A DNA stretch of 64,000 nt from Candidatus Nitrosotenuis aquarius (GCF_002787055.1 NZ_CP024808.1:1390328-1454327), one strand, 5' to 3'; shown: positions 25,579-33,615, counted from the first letter of the stretch. The notes: generated by a model from the letters alone, not told the origin. Translations and numbers: made by a program.

Positions 25579-25601
25579 ATTCCTAGCTTGTTGCTAGGAA
25601 T
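25579..25601 (-). terminator. Perfect 9-bp hairpin over the stop codon of microprotein copy 2
   Basis: attcctagc (25579-25587) and gctaggaat (25593-25601) pair around ttgtt. Relative to the copy at 11629-11651 the innermost base pair has changed from T-A to C-G on both arms, a compensatory change. It also sits between two convergent genes. Confidence 0.5.
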
Positions 25602-25711
25602 GCGCCGATTCCGGCACCTACGCCAATACCTAGGACAAAGAAAAGAGTGTCCCAAGCCATGACGCGCTTGAATGGGGCTCGAACTTCATAAGCCCAATGT
25701 GTTGTTTTCAT
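25583..25711 (-). CDS. Single-helix membrane microprotein, copy 2 (42 residues)
   Basis: The ATG at 25711 on the minus strand gives 42 residues: THWAYEVRAPFKRVMAWD, then FFVLGIGVGAGIGAFL. It shares about two thirds of its residues with the protein at 11504-11647, including the EVRAPFK.V.AWD motif before the membrane helix. The pair is therefore a family, probably a small inner-membrane component. It is convergent with the FilR1 regulator gene. Confidence 0.75.
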   Translation of the reverse strand: MKTTHWAYEVRAPFKRVMAWDTLFFVLGIGVGAGIGAFLATS

Positions 25712-25810
25712 GATTATACTGTATTGTATCGGCCTGATAGGGCCTACTCAGCTGATCTGATAACGATTAAGCTAACTTGTTGATTTTGTGCCTAAAAATA
25801 AGAAAAAGAG

Positions 25811-26671
25811 TCAGTCGTCATCATCTTTGTCATCATCGTGGTGCTTGTTTTTCTTTTGTTCTTTTTTGAGCTCTTTTAGCTCTTTTTTGAGATCTTTGCG
25901 TACGTCCTTGATGTCGTGCTTTAGTTCCTTGTATTCGCGTTTTGTGTCGTTCTCAAAGTCTCGAATTTCGTGTTTTGCCTCACGGATGTCTTTCTTTGTG
26001 ATGAGTCCTGTCTTTTTTGCCTCTTTTAAGAGGGATTTTGCATCTTTTTTGAATGTCTTGAATTCTTCTTTGAATTGTTCTCTTACGTCCTTGTACTTGT
26101 CCTTTAGAGCCTTCATCGATTCGCGGCAGTCTTCCATGATTTGTTTTCGTGTTGTGCTAGTTGCGTTGTTTGCCTTGTCTTGACACTCTCGGATTAGCTT
26201 GAGTGTTTCCTCGCGCTGTTTTTTGAGCAGCTCGTTTCTCTTGTGGACAAAATCCGAGACCTTTTGGCCCAAATTGTCAGTTGGCTTGGTTTGGTTTGTA
26301 GATGGTGCTGGTGGTGTTGCTGCCTGGGCAGTATTAGATGATGCACTGACACCGGATGGATTTAGTGCAAACACCTTGTATGCGTAGCATTTTGCTGGCA
26401 TCAAGCCGGTGTTGTTGTATTTGGTGGAGGTGTGGTTTGACACTAGGACAGAAAATGTTCCTAGGCATCCCGCATCGCGCTCTATTTTGTAGCCGTTGAC
26501 TAGGCTTTGCGTGGAATTGACTGGTGCGTTCCATGACAAGTTGATTTGCGTGCTAGAGATGCTTTGGGCAACAAGATTTGTCGGCGGATTGGCTGGTTCG
26601 GCAAAAGAGTTCCCCAAAGGCAGTGCCAGCGTCGCAACAAGTAGAATCAAGACGATTCCTGTTGTCTTCAT
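25811..26671 (-). CDS. Secreted fibronectin type III protein with coiled coil
   Basis: The 286-residue protein has a signal peptide (to about NSFA, residue 24), one fibronectin type III domain (about 27-118: PPTNLVAQSISSTQINLSW and YAYKVFALNPSG), then a long Lys/Glu-rich coiled coil (about 130-270) and an Asp-rich C-terminal tail (DDDKDDDD). It is probably a surface or cell-wall structural or binding protein. Its charge pattern is compositionally biased, so distant matches to Lys-rich proteins would be meaningless. Confidence 0.75.
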   Translation of the reverse strand: MKTTGIVLILLVATLALPLGNSFAEPANPPTNLVAQSISSTQINLSWNAPVNSTQSLVNGYKIERDAGCLGTFSVLVSNHTSTKYNNTGLMPAKCYAYKVFALNPSGVSASSNTAQAATPPAPSTNQTKPTDNLGQKVSDFVHKRNELLKKQREETLKLIRECQDKANNATSTTRKQIMEDCRESMKALKDKYKDVREQFKEEFKTFKKDAKSLLKEAKKTGLITKKDIREAKHEIRDFENDTKREYKELKHDIKDVRKDLKKELKELKKEQKKNKHHDDDKDDDD

Positions 26672-26716
26672 TATTCCAAAAACGAATTTTTTCTATATAA
26701 TGTTCAAGTATGATTT

Positions 26717-27580
26717 CTACGTGCCCATTTTATGGGACAAAAACGAGCTGCCCAAAAGCAAAATGTTCCTCTTTCTCTCCTTTAGGCGCCTGATAGAATA
26801 AGGAAGCCAGTTTGTCCCATATGGGATGTATTCTGATAATGAGAATCCTTTTTTGATCAGGTCTGGTTTTAGCTCATCCCTAATTCCGCGAAGCATTTGG
26901 AACTCGAATTTTTTTTCGTGTGTTTTTGCAAGCGTTATTGCGAAATTGATCATTGCGCCGTCATGCGTGGCAATTCCAAACTCATTGCCTGACTCGAATA
27001 AAATTTTCATCAATCTCTGATAGTTCTGGTCGATTTTTTCCTTTGATTTTAGCGCAACATCTGGGCTTTCGCGATATGCCCCCTTTACTAGGCGTATCTT
27101 GCCCCCGATTGAGAGCAGATCTGCCAGATCGCCCTGGCTTCGCATCAGGTTTGCTTGTATTGCAATGCCAAGTCTTTCGTATCTTGCAAGAAGGTTTTCG
27201 TAAATCTGAATTGTCTCGTCTGTGTGGTCTGAGGATTCCATGTCTAACCACACAAATGTCTGTGATTTTGCTGCGGCTCGAATCAAAATTTCAAAATTAT
27301 TAAGGCATTCCTTTTTGCTTTTCATCAGGCCTATCTGGGTTGGCTTTACAGATATTGCGCCGCTTACCTTCCATTTTCTAAATGAGCCCATTATTGTTTT
27401 GTATTCAGAGATGGTGTTTTCTATGATGTTTTTTGATGTGTGGTATTCTCCTAGCTTGTTGATTATGACACTCATTCCGTTTTTGTAAGAGACTTGGGCA
27501 GCATTCAATGCGTCATTAATGGTATCTCCTGCAATCCATTGCTTTGCGATACCAAAGAGAATCCTCTCCATTAATGCCAT
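26717..27580 (-). CDS. putA: Proline dehydrogenase
   Basis: A 287-residue FAD-dependent proline dehydrogenase (PRODH barrel), oxidising proline to pyrroline-5-carboxylate. The family motifs are IRLVKGAYRESPDVA, FVWLDMESSDHTDET, and near the C-terminus YIPYGTNWLPYSIRRLKER, whose two Arg bind the substrate carboxylate. No pyrroline-5-carboxylate dehydrogenase gene is adjacent. It is monofunctional, without the DNA-binding or second enzymatic half of bacterial PutA. Confidence 0.95.
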   Translation of the reverse strand: MALMERILFGIAKQWIAGDTINDALNAAQVSYKNGMSVIINKLGEYHTSKNIIENTISEYKTIMGSFRKWKVSGAISVKPTQIGLMKSKKECLNNFEILIRAAAKSQTFVWLDMESSDHTDETIQIYENLLARYERLGIAIQANLMRSQGDLADLLSIGGKIRLVKGAYRESPDVALKSKEKIDQNYQRLMKILFESGNEFGIATHDGAMINFAITLAKTHEKKFEFQMLRGIRDELKPDLIKKGFSLSEYIPYGTNWLPYSIRRLKERKRNILLLGSSFLSHKMGT

Positions 27581-27615
27581 GATATAATCACGGGTTTGAC
27601 GTGTAAAAATTTTGG

Positions 27616-28218
27616 TTAGAAATGATCATTTACTGACACTTGGTCCAGCGGTAGCTGTCCGCCCCTTGGGTTTGCCGGCTTTAGTGCCTTTCCTATTACT
27701 ACCATCATGACTATCATATGATCTGAAGGCAGGTTGATTATTTTTGCTACCTCTTCTGGCACAAAGCCAATCATTGGGCATGAATCATAGTTCATTGCCT
27801 TTGATGCAAGCATTATTGTCTGGGCCGCCATTCCGCAGGACCTGATTGCCTCGTCCCGTTGGAACTGTTCGTTTCCCTCGTATGCCTCTATTATTGCAGG
27901 AACCAAATAGTCCTGGGCTGATTTTGGTGCGTTCTTCCAGTATCTGGCTGGGTCTTTTTTCCACGCAAGCAAGTCTGCGCACAGCACAATTACGACCGAT
28001 GCGTCGGAGACCTGAGCCTGATTCCAAGAGGCAGCGCGCATCTTTGCCTTGGTATCTTTGTCTGTGATTACAACAAAGCGCCAGTTCTGAATGTTGTATG
28101 ATGTTGGCGATAGTATTGCAGCAGAGAGAATCTCGTCTATTTCTTGTCTTGATATGGCATAATTTGGATCAAAATTCTTAATTGCGCGGCGCTGCTCTAT
28201 TGCCTCAAAGACATCCAT
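27616..28218 (-). CDS. Nitroreductase family protein
   Basis: The 200-residue single-domain nitroreductase starts at ATG 28218 (MDVFEAIEQRRAIKNF), preferred to an upstream in-frame start. FMN/NAD(P)H segments are RRAIKNFDPNY, SPTSYNIQNWRFV, and SCGMAAQTIMLASKAMNYDS. It is divergent from the riboflavin synthase gene, which fits a flavoprotein, but co-regulation is only suggested. Substrate unknown. Confidence 0.9.
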   Translation of the reverse strand: MDVFEAIEQRRAIKNFDPNYAISRQEIDEILSAAILSPTSYNIQNWRFVVITDKDTKAKMRAASWNQAQVSDASVVIVLCADLLAWKKDPARYWKNAPKSAQDYLVPAIIEAYEGNEQFQRDEAIRSCGMAAQTIMLASKAMNYDSCPMIGFVPEEVAKIINLPSDHMIVMMVVIGKALKPANPRGGQLPLDQVSVNDHF

Positions 28219-28292
28219 GCAAAAACTGGATTTGGTTTTATTTTTAAGGCTTGCCTGAATCATTTTATACCGTAATTATACAATTCCAGTAA

Positions 28293-28883
28293 TTGTTCAC
28301 TGGTATAGTTGAGGGAGTAGGCAAAGTTCTAGACATAAAGCAAAACACCAAGAACCGCAGCGCCATACAAATGACAGTGGACCTTGGCAAAAACTCCAAG
28401 GGCCTCAAGCTTGGGCAAAGCGTAGCGCTAAACGGAGTGTGCCTGACAGTTACCAAAATTGACAAATCAAAATGCAACTTTGAGATGATCGAAGAGACGA
28501 CAAAAAAGACGGACCTTGGAAACCTAAAGGTAGACGAAATCGTAAACATCGAGCGAAGCCTCAAAGTCGGCGAGCGACTAGAGGGCCACTTTGTGCTGGG
28601 CCATGTGGATGGAGTGGGAACAATTACAAAAATTGAAAAAAAGCCAAAGGAAGTGCAGATCTGGTTTGAGGTTCCAAAAAATCTGGCGCGCTTTGTAGTG
28701 CAAAAAGGCTCTATTGCAATTGACGGAATCAGCCTGACAGTAGTCGATGTGAAAAAAAATCTTGCGTCAGTCTGTCTGATACCTCATACCATTGGTGTCA
28801 CAAATTTTTCAACAAGAAAGGTAGGCGACAAGATTAATATTGAAACCGACATTTTGGGCAAATATCTCCTAAAACAGGAATGA
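28293..28883 (+). CDS. ribE: Riboflavin synthase, alpha (trimeric) type
   Basis: This 196-residue protein converts two 6,7-dimethyl-8-ribityllumazine into riboflavin. It has the two tandem beta barrels of the bacterial/eukaryotic enzyme: MFTGIVEGVGKV then SVALNGVCLTV in the first, ERLEGHFVLGHVDGVG and GSIAIDGISLTV in the second. Most archaea use an unrelated RibC-type enzyme, so this is a bacterial-like choice shared by Nitrososphaerota. It is the first of a riboflavin gene set but is separated from ribB by 74 bases holding its own palindromes and a TATA box. Confidence 0.95.
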   Translation: MFTGIVEGVGKVLDIKQNTKNRSAIQMTVDLGKNSKGLKLGQSVALNGVCLTVTKIDKSKCNFEMIEETTKKTDLGNLKVDEIVNIERSLKVGERLEGHFVLGHVDGVGTITKIEKKPKEVQIWFEVPKNLARFVVQKGSIAIDGISLTVVDVKKNLASVCLIPHTIGVTNFSTRKVGDKINIETDILGKYLLKQE

Positions 28884-28888
28884 TTTTT

Positions 28889-28925
28889 TTACCAAAAAAG
28901 TGGTAATTACTAATTTACTAGTAAA
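28889..28925. promoter_or_regulatory. Palindromes and TATA box upstream of ribB
   Basis: ttacca (28889-28894) pairs with tggtaa (28901-28906), and tttactagtaaa (28914-28925) is a perfect 12-base palindrome. actttatta then serves as TATA box about 30 bases before the ATG at 28958. An operator for a flavin-responsive repressor is possible. Confidence 0.4.
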
Positions 28926-28957
28926 CTTTATTATTGTACCAAAGCCAATTTCATATT

Positions 28958-29632
28958 ATGACACTAGATGAGGCAATCTCGTCACTGAGGAGAGGCGAAT
29001 TCGTGCTGCTCTATGATTCGGGAAAAAGAGAAAACGAAGTAGACATGGTGGTGGCAGCCCAGTTTGTCACACCAGAGCACATCTCTCGAATGCGACAGAA
29101 TGCAGGGGGACTAATTTGCCTTGCAATAGAGGATTCATTTGCAAAATCACTAAACCTGCAATACATGCACAACATTCTATCTCAGTCTGGAGACATTGAC
29201 TCTGATTCAAAAAAAATGATAATGGGCACTGCCCCATATGGGGATCATCCTACATTTTCAATTTCAATAAACCACAGAAAGACCTACACCGGCATAACCG
29301 ACAAGGACCGAGCCCTGACCATAAAGGAAATGGCGCAACTATACCATTCTGATGATGCCAAAAACCAATTCATTACCTCGTTTGCCACGCCTGGACATGT
29401 CCCATTGCTTTTGGCCTCAAATGGATTACTTGCAAAAAGACAAGGCCATACAGAAATGTCGGTGTATTTGGCACAACTGGCAAATCTCACGCCAGTCACT
29501 GCCATATGTGAGATGATGGACGGACAGACATACTCCGCACTCACGCCGGAAAAGGCGCAAAAGTTTGCCAAAGAATACGCCATCCCGTTCATTGATGGCA
29601 AGGAATTACTGGAATTCTCAAAGGTGCGTTAG
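28958..29632 (+). CDS. ribB: 3,4-dihydroxy-2-butanone 4-phosphate synthase
   Basis: A 224-residue enzyme making the four-carbon precursor of lumazine from ribulose 5-phosphate. Visible are SSLRRGEFVLLYDSGKRENEVD with the metal-binding Glu, QNAGGLICLAIE, and TPGHVPLLLASNGLLAKRQGHTEMSV split between the two catalytic loops. The ATG at 28958 is preferred over upstream TTG 28934 because it fits a leaderless promoter. The next gene starts immediately at the stop codon. Confidence 0.93.
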   Translation: MTLDEAISSLRRGEFVLLYDSGKRENEVDMVVAAQFVTPEHISRMRQNAGGLICLAIEDSFAKSLNLQYMHNILSQSGDIDSDSKKMIMGTAPYGDHPTFSISINHRKTYTGITDKDRALTIKEMAQLYHSDDAKNQFITSFATPGHVPLLLASNGLLAKRQGHTEMSVYLAQLANLTPVTAICEMMDGQTYSALTPEKAQKFAKEYAIPFIDGKELLEFSKVR

Positions 29633-30046
29633 ATGAACATTGCAATAGTCACTGCGGAATTCAACGGCGAGATAACATCCCGGATGCTAGCTGTTGCCCA
29701 GGAAAAGGCAAAAGAGCTCAAAATCACAATCAAGTATTCCTGTATGGTGCCAGGCGCATATGACATGCCAATAATAGTAGATGCATTATTATCAAAAAAA
29801 GACGTCGATGGCGTAGTCACGCTTGGTACAATAATCAAGGGCCAGACAAAGCACGACGAGGTCATATCACACAGCACAGCAAAATCCCTAACGGAACTCT
29901 CACTCAAACACAAAAAGCCAGTCTCCCTTGGAATATCTGGTCCTGGGATGCAGGAGCGACACGCATACGCACGAATCAGGCCTGTCTCTGAGCGTGCAGT
30001 AGAGGCAGTGTTCAAGCTGGCAAAAGAATTGGAACGAATCCAATGA
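29633..30046 (+). CDS. ribH: 6,7-dimethyl-8-ribityllumazine synthase
   Basis: This 137-residue protein condenses 5-amino-6-ribitylaminouracil with the four-carbon phosphate. Family features are VTAEFNGEITSRML near the N-terminus, MVPGAYDMPIIV, VVTLGTIIKGQTKHDEVIS and KKPVSLGISGPG. It starts directly after the ribB stop codon and overlaps the next gene by ATGA, a tight operon. Confidence 0.93.
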   Translation: MNIAIVTAEFNGEITSRMLAVAQEKAKELKITIKYSCMVPGAYDMPIIVDALLSKKDVDGVVTLGTIIKGQTKHDEVISHSTAKSLTELSLKHKKPVSLGISGPGMQERHAYARIRPVSERAVEAVFKLAKELERIQ

Positions 30047-30798
30047 TCCAGCTTACCATAATCAAAATAACGGAATATGGCCCATGGACACTTACCTTGG
30101 GCTCGGACAGAGAGCACGAATTGCAAATGCTTCAGGCCCATCTGTACAGGGAAATCCAAAAACTCTTCTCAGAGAAAAACTGCCTGGTCTTCTCAAACAG
30201 GTTTGACGAGTTTTTTGTAATAACAAACGGCCTGACCTTGGCAGACCACATTGAAATCCAACAAAAACTAGAGCAAGTATCGTCACTCAAACTGTCAATG
30301 TCGATTGGGTATGCCGACAATCCGTTTGATGCAAATCTTAGGGCATACGAGGGCAAAAAGACTCCTATAGTATTGGACAAAGACCATCATATCTTTGGAT
30401 TTGTAAATGGCACCACTGATCAAAAGGTTACAATAATGCACTTTGATGTAGAAAACATCACTTCGCAAAGAAAGGTAAAGTCTCCATACGAAATCTCGTC
30501 TACGATTTTTGGAATTTATGCGAAAATGTCCGAGTTCTTTTTGGCAAAAAAATCCTTGGCATTTTTTATGGGAGGCGACAATTTCATGGTGGTAACGTCT
30601 GGCAACGCAAAGAAAAATGCGCGGGAATTTCTCGAAATTGCAAAAAAGGAGTTTGATGTGACCTTTAACTGCGGAATTGGAACCGGCAGAACAGCAAGGG
30701 AGGCAGTCAAGCTTGCAACAAAATCCCTTGATACCATACGGGAAATCCGAGATGCCAAAAAAGAAAAACCGGAAATCTATGAGCTGTCATGCTTTTAA
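30043..30798 (+). CDS. arfA: GTP cyclohydrolase III
   Basis: The 251-residue protein matches archaeal GTP cyclohydrolase III, which opens GTP to 2-amino-5-formylamino-6-ribosylaminopyrimidinone phosphate. Each half has a ferredoxin-like, GGDEF-related fold: LSMSIGYADNPFDA in the first and TFNCGIGTGRTAREAV in the second, with FFMGGDNFMVV holding metal ligands. ATGA overlap with ribH and overlap with the amidohydrolase gene indicate co-translation. Bacterial GTP cyclohydrolase II is absent here. Confidence 0.92.
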   Translation: MIQLTIIKITEYGPWTLTLGSDREHELQMLQAHLYREIQKLFSEKNCLVFSNRFDEFFVITNGLTLADHIEIQQKLEQVSSLKLSMSIGYADNPFDANLRAYEGKKTPIVLDKDHHIFGFVNGTTDQKVTIMHFDVENITSQRKVKSPYEISSTIFGIYAKMSEFFLAKKSLAFFMGGDNFMVVTSGNAKKNAREFLEIAKKEFDVTFNCGIGTGRTAREAVKLATKSLDTIREIRDAKKEKPEIYELSCF

Positions 30799-31964
30799 AA
30801 AATCTCAGCGTTCTTTACGGCCGGGACCTAAAGTACATTCATTCTACTAGCCTTCCAATACTTGGCGACAAGTTCGGCAAGCTTGGCCAAAAAAATGGAA
30901 AAGCAATAGACTGCGAGGGACTGCTTTTGGTGCCTGGATTTATCAACATGCACACGCACATTGGCGATTCCATTGCCAAAGATGCAACGCTTGCAGGCTC
31001 TGTAGACAGCAAAATCCACCCGGTTTTGGGAGCAAAGCAGAGAATCCTGAGGCAAACCAAGCCTGATCACCTGATCTCGTTTATGAAAAATTCCTGCCAC
31101 TCCATGATCAAAAAAGGAATTACGACATTTGTTGATTTTAGGGAGGGTGGCCCAGCAGGCATATCCCTGCTAAGACAAGCACTAGAAAACATTCCAATTA
31201 GGGGAATAATTCTGGGTAGAGTTGAATCATACCACGACAGAACCCAGATCAAAAAAAACCTACCACTAACCTCTGATGCAAAAAAGACATTGTTGCAAGT
31301 CATAAAGAATTCTGACGGAATTGGGATCTCTGGCGCAAATGAGAACAGTGACTCCGCCCTGCAATATTATTCGAGGACAAAAAAGATCAGGGCGATTCAC
31401 AGCTCCGAGACAAAACAAAGCATGGCAGCATCCAAAAAGATCACCAAAAAAACAGAGACATCTCGGGCATTACAGCTAAAGCCGCACTTTTTGGTACACA
31501 TGACATTTGCTGGTACAGACGATCTAAAAAAGGCGGCAAGAAAGACACGCGGAATTGTAATTTGCCCTAGGGCAAACTCGTCCTTGGCAGAAGGGATACC
31601 AAACTTTGAGGCAATGGCAAAGGCAGGCTGCACAATAGGAATCGGAACAGACAATGTCATGATAAACTCGCCAGACATGTTTCGGGAAATGGACTATCTC
31701 TGGAAGGCTCACATGGGATTACACCAAAAAAGAATAGACCCAAAGGAAATACTCAAAATGGCAACGGTAAACGGCGGAACAATCCTTGGCAAGAAAATAG
31801 GCTCAATTTTGCCTGGATTTTTGGCAGACGGAATATTCTTTGAAAAGCACTCACTAGACCTAGAGCCAATGCACAATCCACATGCAAGCATTGTTCATAG
31901 GGCAAATGAAACCGCAATTTCTGCAGTAATGATCGGAGGCAAAATAATCCATGGCAAGCTTTAG
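30789..31964 (+). CDS. Amidohydrolase family protein in the riboflavin operon
   Basis: The 391-residue protein belongs to the chlorohydrolase/deaminase branch of metal-dependent amidohydrolases. Metal ligands are H55 and H57 (MHTHIGD), H204 (AIHSSE), H237 (LVHMTFAG) and D288 (IGTDN), and ADGIFF closes the barrel. It lies between arfA and the reductase gene and overlaps both. Archaeal riboflavin synthesis requires a formamide hydrolase (ArfB, usually creatininase-like) and a pyrimidine deaminase that has not been identified generally. This gene is a good candidate for one of those; which one cannot be decided from sequence. Confidence 0.85.
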   Translation: MLLKNLSVLYGRDLKYIHSTSLPILGDKFGKLGQKNGKAIDCEGLLLVPGFINMHTHIGDSIAKDATLAGSVDSKIHPVLGAKQRILRQTKPDHLISFMKNSCHSMIKKGITTFVDFREGGPAGISLLRQALENIPIRGIILGRVESYHDRTQIKKNLPLTSDAKKTLLQVIKNSDGIGISGANENSDSALQYYSRTKKIRAIHSSETKQSMAASKKITKKTETSRALQLKPHFLVHMTFAGTDDLKKAARKTRGIVICPRANSSLAEGIPNFEAMAKAGCTIGIGTDNVMINSPDMFREMDYLWKAHMGLHQKRIDPKEILKMATVNGGTILGKKIGSILPGFLADGIFFEKHSLDLEPMHNPHASIVHRANETAISAVMIGGKIIHGKL

Positions 31965-32601
31965 GCCACACGTGATCCTGTCTGCGGCAATATCGCTGGA
32001 CGGCAAAATAGCTACTAGGACTGGAGACTCGGCACTGTCGTCTAAAATGGACATAAAGCGCGTCCACAAGTTGCGCTCTAGAGTAGATGCCATACTTGTT
32101 GGCAAAAACACCGTCCTTCAGGATGATCCAATGCTGACTGTTCGGCATGTAAGGGGCAAAAACCCAGTAAGAGTAGTTCTGGACTCTATGGGGCAGATCC
32201 CAACTGGCTCCAAAATAATCCAGACCTCATATGATATACCTACCATCATAGCTGTATCAAAAAAGGCATCACGCAAAAACCTAGCAAGGCTTGGAAGATT
32301 CCCAGTTGATGTCATTATATCTGGCAAAAATAAAGTCGAGCTAAAACCTCTTTTGCAATTCCTGCACCAGGCAAAAATCAGAACCATTCTGCTTGAGGGC
32401 GGCGGGACCACAAACTGGGACTTTGTAAATCAAGGCCTAGTCGATGAGGTAATAGTTACCATAACACCATATCTGGTTGGAGGACAAACAGCAAAGACAC
32501 TGGTAGAGGGAGAGGGATTCTCAAAAATATCAAAATCCCTGAGGCTGAAATTGCACAAAATCAGACGTCAGAACAACGAAGTTATTCTACACTATATCTG
32601 A
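31951..32601 (+). CDS. arfC: 2,5-diamino-6-(ribosylamino)-pyrimidinone 5'-phosphate reductase
   Basis: This 216-residue RibD-C/DHFR-like enzyme reduces the ribosyl side chain with NAD(P)H. Motifs are VILSAAISLDGKIATRTGDS, DAILVGKNTVLQDDP, NPVRVVLDSMG and EGGGTTNWDFVNQGLVDE. It overlaps the upstream amidohydrolase by 14 bases and the convergent TFE gene by 10. It completes arfA, amidohydrolase and arfC as a run. Confidence 0.93.
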   Translation: MASFRPHVILSAAISLDGKIATRTGDSALSSKMDIKRVHKLRSRVDAILVGKNTVLQDDPMLTVRHVRGKNPVRVVLDSMGQIPTGSKIIQTSYDIPTIIAVSKKASRKNLARLGRFPVDVIISGKNKVELKPLLQFLHQAKIRTILLEGGGTTNWDFVNQGLVDEVIVTITPYLVGGQTAKTLVEGEGFSKISKSLRLKLHKIRRQNNEVILHYI

Positions 32602-33107
32602 CGACGCATGTCGTTTCTAATGTCGGTGATCTTTGATTCGAGCGCTTTTTTGAGCTTGTCGTTTTTCTTGAGATTCACCACGCCATTGCACCTTGGGCAC
32701 TTGAAGAATTGTTCCAGTGCTGTCTCAAATGTGATTCTTGGGCAGTCCTCGTTTCCGCAATGATAAAATTGTGACGAGTTTTCATAGTCGAGTCTTTGCT
32801 GCAGTCGCTCTGCAATTTTCTTTTTCTGGTTTTCAATGAAATTTTCAACTTCGTCCTTTCTTGAGCGCCACCTGTACACGAACCAGCCCTTTCGTTCATC
32901 CTTGACGCGAATTCCCGTGATCAGTGCCTTGCCAAACAAGTCATAGAGAACCTTTCTTACCATGTTGATTCTCAGGCCTGTTGAGCTTGCGATTTCTTCG
33001 TCTGTTGCATCTTCTGCCTTGAGCAAAGCACGTGCAACCTTGAGATATTCATCTCCTCCAATCATTGCAGAAATTCTGACAAATGGGTCTTCGTACGACT
33101 CGACCAT
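32592..33107 (-). CDS. tfe: Transcription factor E, alpha subunit
   Basis: A 171-residue TFE: N-terminal extended winged helix (EDPFVRISAMIGGDEYLKVARAL, then INMVRKVLYDLFGKALITGIR) that stabilises open promoter complexes and a C-terminal zinc ribbon (CGNEDC near 120, CPRC near 140), linked by a charged coiled segment. It binds the RNA polymerase clamp and TBP. The gene is monocistronic and convergent to the riboflavin operon. Confidence 0.95.
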   Translation of the reverse strand: MVESYEDPFVRISAMIGGDEYLKVARALLKAEDATDEEIASSTGLRINMVRKVLYDLFGKALITGIRVKDERKGWFVYRWRSRKDEVENFIENQKKKIAERLQQRLDYENSSQFYHCGNEDCPRITFETALEQFFKCPRCNGVVNLKKNDKLKKALESKITDIRNDMRRQI

Positions 33108-33130
33108 GATTCCAGAACTTGATTTGCATA

Positions 33131-33137
33131 TTTAATA
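33131..33137 (+). promoter_or_regulatory. TATA box upstream of the candidate structured RNA
   Basis: tttaata at 33131-33137 lies about 24 bases before the start of the predicted terminal helix at 33155, the spacing expected for an archaeal transcription start. Confidence 0.45.
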
Positions 33138-33154
33138 TCTGCGAAGAAAAGTAG

Positions 33155-33258
33155 GAAGCTGACTTGGGGATTCAACATCCTTTGCTGAGGGCAGAAGCAG
33201 TATGTTCTGCCGGCAAACCAATGTTGGGTACAGGTCAATTGGCTATTGCGTCAGCTTC
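33155..33258 (+). ncRNA. Candidate structured RNA closed by a 9-bp helix
   Basis: gaagctgac (33155-33163) and gtcagcttc (33250-33258) are perfect complements enclosing 86 bases. Inside, ggat/atcc, ggcagaa/ttctgcc extended by tttgc/gcaaa, and ccaat/attgg can form three arms, giving a four-way junction. No protein frame of any length lies in this region. A TATA box is placed correctly upstream. It does not fit SRP RNA, 5S rRNA or tRNA by eye, and a role for RNase P RNA is not supported because the conserved CR-I and CR-IV sequences are not seen. The rest of the 33108-33468 gap holds only a gcatgatcatgc palindrome at 33288-33299. Confidence 0.45.
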
Positions 33259-33468
33259 TCATACATTAACCACCCCATGACACAAAAGCATGATCATGCG
33301 ATCTCTTTTGTTTTATGAGCTTAGGCGTAGTTTGGCTTTACAGTTATCTGGTTTTGTTCATCATTTCAGAGGAATTCTGAATGTTTGTTTGCTTTGTTAT
33401 TGTATTATTAGATAAATTCTCTATGAATTAATGATTTATGATAAATATGTTTGATGCGTACCATAACC

Positions 33469-33606
33469 ATGAGCTATTGTGTGAAATGCGGCGATGAGGC
33501 AGAAGTCTGTTTCTGCGGAATAGAGAAAAAGCCAATGACAGAATACATCAGCGCACTAAAAGAGTGCACTGATCTCAAATGCTATTGCAAAAAGCACATC
33601 CCATAG
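33469..33606 (+). CDS. Cys-rich zinc-binding microprotein, 45 residues
   Basis: ATG 33469 to TAG 33606 encodes MSYCVKCGDEAEVCFCG and then a C-terminal CYCKKHIP. Eight cysteines and one histidine in 45 residues could bind two zinc ions. It sits immediately before an Lrp-like RAM domain gene, whose start codon lies 10 bases on, so the two may be co-transcribed. No family recognised. Confidence 0.65.
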   Translation: MSYCVKCGDEAEVCFCGIEKKPMTEYISALKECTDLKCYCKKHIP

Positions 33607-33615
33607 GTGAGTGTA

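Noticed and set aside
25747-25768. ctcagctgatctgataa near the second microprotein gene
   Set aside because: It shares some bases with the stress operator, but spacing is wrong and no TATA box follows.
25788-26183. Serine/phenylalanine-rich plus-strand frame
   Set aside because: It is the antisense shadow of the Lys/Glu-rich coiled-coil protein.
33288-33299. gcatgatcatgc palindrome in the gap before the Cys-rich microprotein
   Set aside because: It is a single short palindrome with no repeat elsewhere; it could be a regulatory site, but there is too little support to list it separately.
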